A model generated the notes under the pieces. That model had not been told where the DNA came from. It saw nothing but the letters and a program-made list of their open reading frames with translations, and made no database searches. Position numbers and translations under genes: made by a program. Positions 62,110 to 64,000 of a stretch of DNA of 64,000 nt are shown here, piece by piece; the first letter of the stretch is position 1, and each line of letters opens with the position of its first letter. The stretch comes from G965220075 sp965220075. GTDB taxonomy: Bacteria; Chloroflexota; UBA11872. Where the stretch lies: contig OZ244806.1 of NCBI GenBank assembly GCA_965220075.1, positions 496,001 to 560,000 on the forward strand, given 5' to 3'.

Positions 62110-64000
62110 TCAACTCCGCAGCTCAGCCTCGAAGCGCTTGCCCAGCGCGCGCACGATCTGAGCATGCGCTTTGTCGACTTCGTCGTCCGTCAGCGTGCGA
62201 TCGTGCGACCCGTAGCTGATAGCGAAGGCCAGACTGCGCTTGCCGGGCGCGACCTGTGCGCCGCGGAATTCATCGAACAGCCGCAGGTCCTGCACGAGGC
62301 CGCGGCCGCTGCGGCGAATGGTCAGCTCTACCTCCTGGGCGGCTACGTGCTTGCCCACCACGATCGCGAGATCGCGCCGCGCGGGAGGGTACTGGGACCA
62401 TGGCGCGAAGGCGCGCGCCGGTTCGCTCAGCGCCAGGATTCGGGGCATGTCCAGCAGCGCCGCCCAGGTGGGCTCGTCCAGATCGAACGCGGCCGCCACA
62501 GCCGGATTGATCTGCCCGTAGGCCGCCACGATCTCATCGTTGAGCGCCACGGCCGCGGCCTGCACGGCCTCGAAGGTGGGGTGCTTCAGCGCGACGTGTC
62601 GCAGCGCGGGCTCGCGCCCATCGCGCGCCTCGGATTGGACGCCGAGCCGGTGCAGGCACTCATCCAGCAGACCCTTTAGCAGCAGCAGATCGACCTCGCG
62701 CGTCTCGTTCCAGCGGCCCGCGCTCACGCGCGCCCCGGCAACCAGCGTCACTTGCCGGCGCTCCTCCGGCAGATCTCCATCGCGCGGCCAGAAGTTCGCC
62801 CCATACTCGAATAGGAGCAGGTCGCGATCGGCGTGTCGTCTGTTCGCCCGCAGCGTCTCCAGCAGGGTGGACAAGGCGGTGAGACGCATCGTGTCCTCGT
62901 CCGCGCTCAAGGGATTCAGCAGCTTCAGCGGTGCGCGATCCAGCGGCAGCAGACGGTCGCGAACCGCGCGCCCCGCCTCGTTCATACCGTCGCGCTCGCT
63001 TGCAACGCCTCCCTGCGGCGCTCCACCGCTGGTTTCGGTGGTTGGAATCAGACGCGCCATTCGGGTCACGCTCGTCATCGCGTACGAAACGCATTCCGTG
63101 AATCCGAGACTGACCAGGATGTCGCGCACGTCGTCCTCGCGTGGGTTCGACTCCGACGCATACCCCACCGCCGTCCGACCCGCCGGCAGGGTGTCGGGGA
63201 TGACGTCGTATCCGATCAGGCGCGCTACGTCCTCGATCACGTCGGCCGGACTACGCACGTCGCGCCGCCAGAAGGGCGGCTGCACCACCAGGCTTTCTCC
63301 TTCGTCTGTGATCTCGAACCCCACCGCCTGCAGGACGCCGCGCACCTGCGCGCGCGGATAGCTCACACCCACGAGCCGCTCGATATCCGCGTAGCCCAGC
63401 CTCACCGGGTCCACGGCCGCCGGACGGGGGTAGGCGTCGCTGGAGAGGAGCTCGCCGCGTCCGGCCCCAATCTCCTCCAAAAGCTGCACGGTGCGCGCCA
63501 GCGCCTGGGTTGTCAGCTCCGGCGGCAGGCCCTTCTCGAAACGGCGTGAGGCCTCGCTGCGCAGCCCCAGGCGCTGCGCGGTGCGGCGGATGCTGTAAGG
63601 GTTGAAGGTGGCGGACTCGAGCAGGACGGTGCGCGTGGCCGGCGTCACCTCGGTCTCCAGGCCGCCCATCACGCCGGCCAGAGCGATGGGGCGCTCCGTG
63701 TCGGCGATCACCAGCGTGTCGCCGGTCAGCTCGCGCTCCTGCCCGTCCAGGGTTAGCAGCCGTTCGCCCGCCCGGGCCGCTCGGATCACGACTGCGTCTC
63801 CGCGCAGCTTGTCCCAGTCGAAGGCGTGCAGCGGCTGCCCGAGCTCCAGCATCACGTAGTTCGTCACGTCCACGATGCTGTTGATCGGCCGCATGCCGGC
63901 CAGCTCCAGACGCCGCCGCATCCAGGCGGGCGACTCACCCACTTGCACGTCCCGCACGAAAGCGGCCGAATAGCGCGCGCACAGGTCGGGGTCCTCGATC
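62110..64000 (-). CDS. pheT: Phenylalanyl-tRNA synthetase beta subunit (5' end beyond the window)
   Basis: Charges tRNA-Phe together with PheS. RLELAGMRPINSIVDVTNY and LELGQPLHAFDWDKL (B3 domain), GVMGGLETEV, GLRSEASRRFEKGL, the B5 domain (VRLGYADIERLVGVSYPRAQV), the inactive catalytic-core-like domain and the C-terminal anticodon-binding FDX-ACB domain (SFAISYGSHDRTLTDDEV) are present. The frame is still open at 64000 (DPDLCARYSAAFVRDVQVGES reads through), so the N-terminal EMAP/tRNA-binding part and start are missing from this window; a GTG at 63957 is internal. Confidence 0.96.
   Translation of the reverse strand, partial: IEDPDLCARYSAAFVRDVQVGESPAWMRRRLELAGMRPINSIVDVTNYVMLELGQPLHAFDWDKLRGDAVVIRAARAGERLLTLDGQERELTGDTLVIADTERPIALAGVMGGLETEVTPATRTVLLESATFNPYSIRRTAQRLGLRSEASRRFEKGLPPELTTQALARTVQLLEEIGAGRGELLSSDAYPRPAAVDPVRLGYADIERLVGVSYPRAQVRGVLQAVGFEITDEGESLVVQPPFWRRDVRSPADVIEDVARLIGYDVIPDTLPAGRTAVGYASESNPREDDVRDILVSLGFTECVSYAMTSVTRMARLIPTTETSGGAPQGGVASERDGMNEAGRAVRDRLLPLDRAPLKLLNPLSADEDTMRLTALSTLLETLRANRRHADRDLLLFEYGANFWPRDGDLPEERRQVTLVAGARVSAGRWNETREVDLLLLKGLLDECLHRLGVQSEARDGREPALRHVALKHPTFEAVQAAAVALNDEIVAAYGQINPAVAAAFDLDEPTWAALLDMPRILALSEPARAFAPWSQYPPARRDLAIVVGKHVAAQEVELTIRRSGRGLVQDLRLFDEFRGAQVAPGKRSLAFAISYGSHDRTLTDDEVDKAHAQIVRALGKRFEAELRS

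Overview
The window is about 64 kb of GC-rich, gene-dense bacterial chromosome. No rRNA gene, phage, CRISPR array or complete insertion sequence was seen. The mix of a B12-dependent class II ribonucleotide reductase, TauD- and PhyH-type dioxygenases, a DUF5667/DUF5666 sigma-linked protein, many large GT-C-like membrane proteins and two apparent selenoproteins fits a Chloroflexota lineage (Dehalococcoidia or SAR202-like). That placement is inference only, because there is no marker RNA to confirm it.

Layout. 1-9 kb: PEP carboxykinase, a decayed VapC toxin, a TauD dioxygenase, an exported plant-type leucine-rich-repeat protein and the ribonucleotide reductase nrdJ. 9-18 kb: a small unknown gene whose promoter carries NrdR-like and DnaA-like boxes, a Trk/Ktr potassium uptake pair, a SIMPL protein, superoxide dismutase, tRNA-Leu(TAG) and the tig-clpP-clpX proteostasis cluster. 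18-37 kb: envelope glycosylation and membrane genes (three GT-C-like proteins, a GT2 transferase, a nucleotidyltransferase, DedA, LysM), interrupted by an SbcD-SbcC pair, a frameshifted methyltransferase and the first apparent selenoprotein. 37-49 kb: aminodeoxychorismate/anthranilate synthase component I, an AIR-synthase-like protein, threonine aldolase, three SDR-type epimerases, a methyltransferase, pterin dehydratase, and an ECF sigma factor translationally coupled to a membrane protein with 41-residue repeats. 49-64 kb: a Tat-type exported protein, pyrE-ddl, an SLC13 permease, a split D-glutamate cyclase pair, a PhyH dioxygenase, a TatA-like fusion, an overlapping nfo-HAD-tsaC operon, a second apparent selenoprotein divergent from a glutaredoxin, a repeat-rich spacer, and pheT running off the right edge.

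The most interesting content is the two redox genes (33899-34603 and 60889-61347) that ordinary gene calling would truncate. In each, an in-frame TGA stands at the N-terminal redox position of a thioredoxin-fold motif. In each, a 6-bp hairpin with a small apical loop having G at position 2 follows 17-20 nt downstream, as expected for a bacterial SECIS. TGA is an ordinary stop elsewhere in the window (for example at the ends of sbcD and of both epimerase neighbours), so selenocysteine is the simplest reading. The selA/B/C/D genes are not in this window.

Several other frames are broken or lack a usual start (methyltransferase, Tat protein, pabB, tsaC, the 121-aa gene). These occur at repeats, homopolymers or GC-rich points and may be real decay or sequence error. 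They differ from the two TGA cases, where the frame is continuous on both sides.
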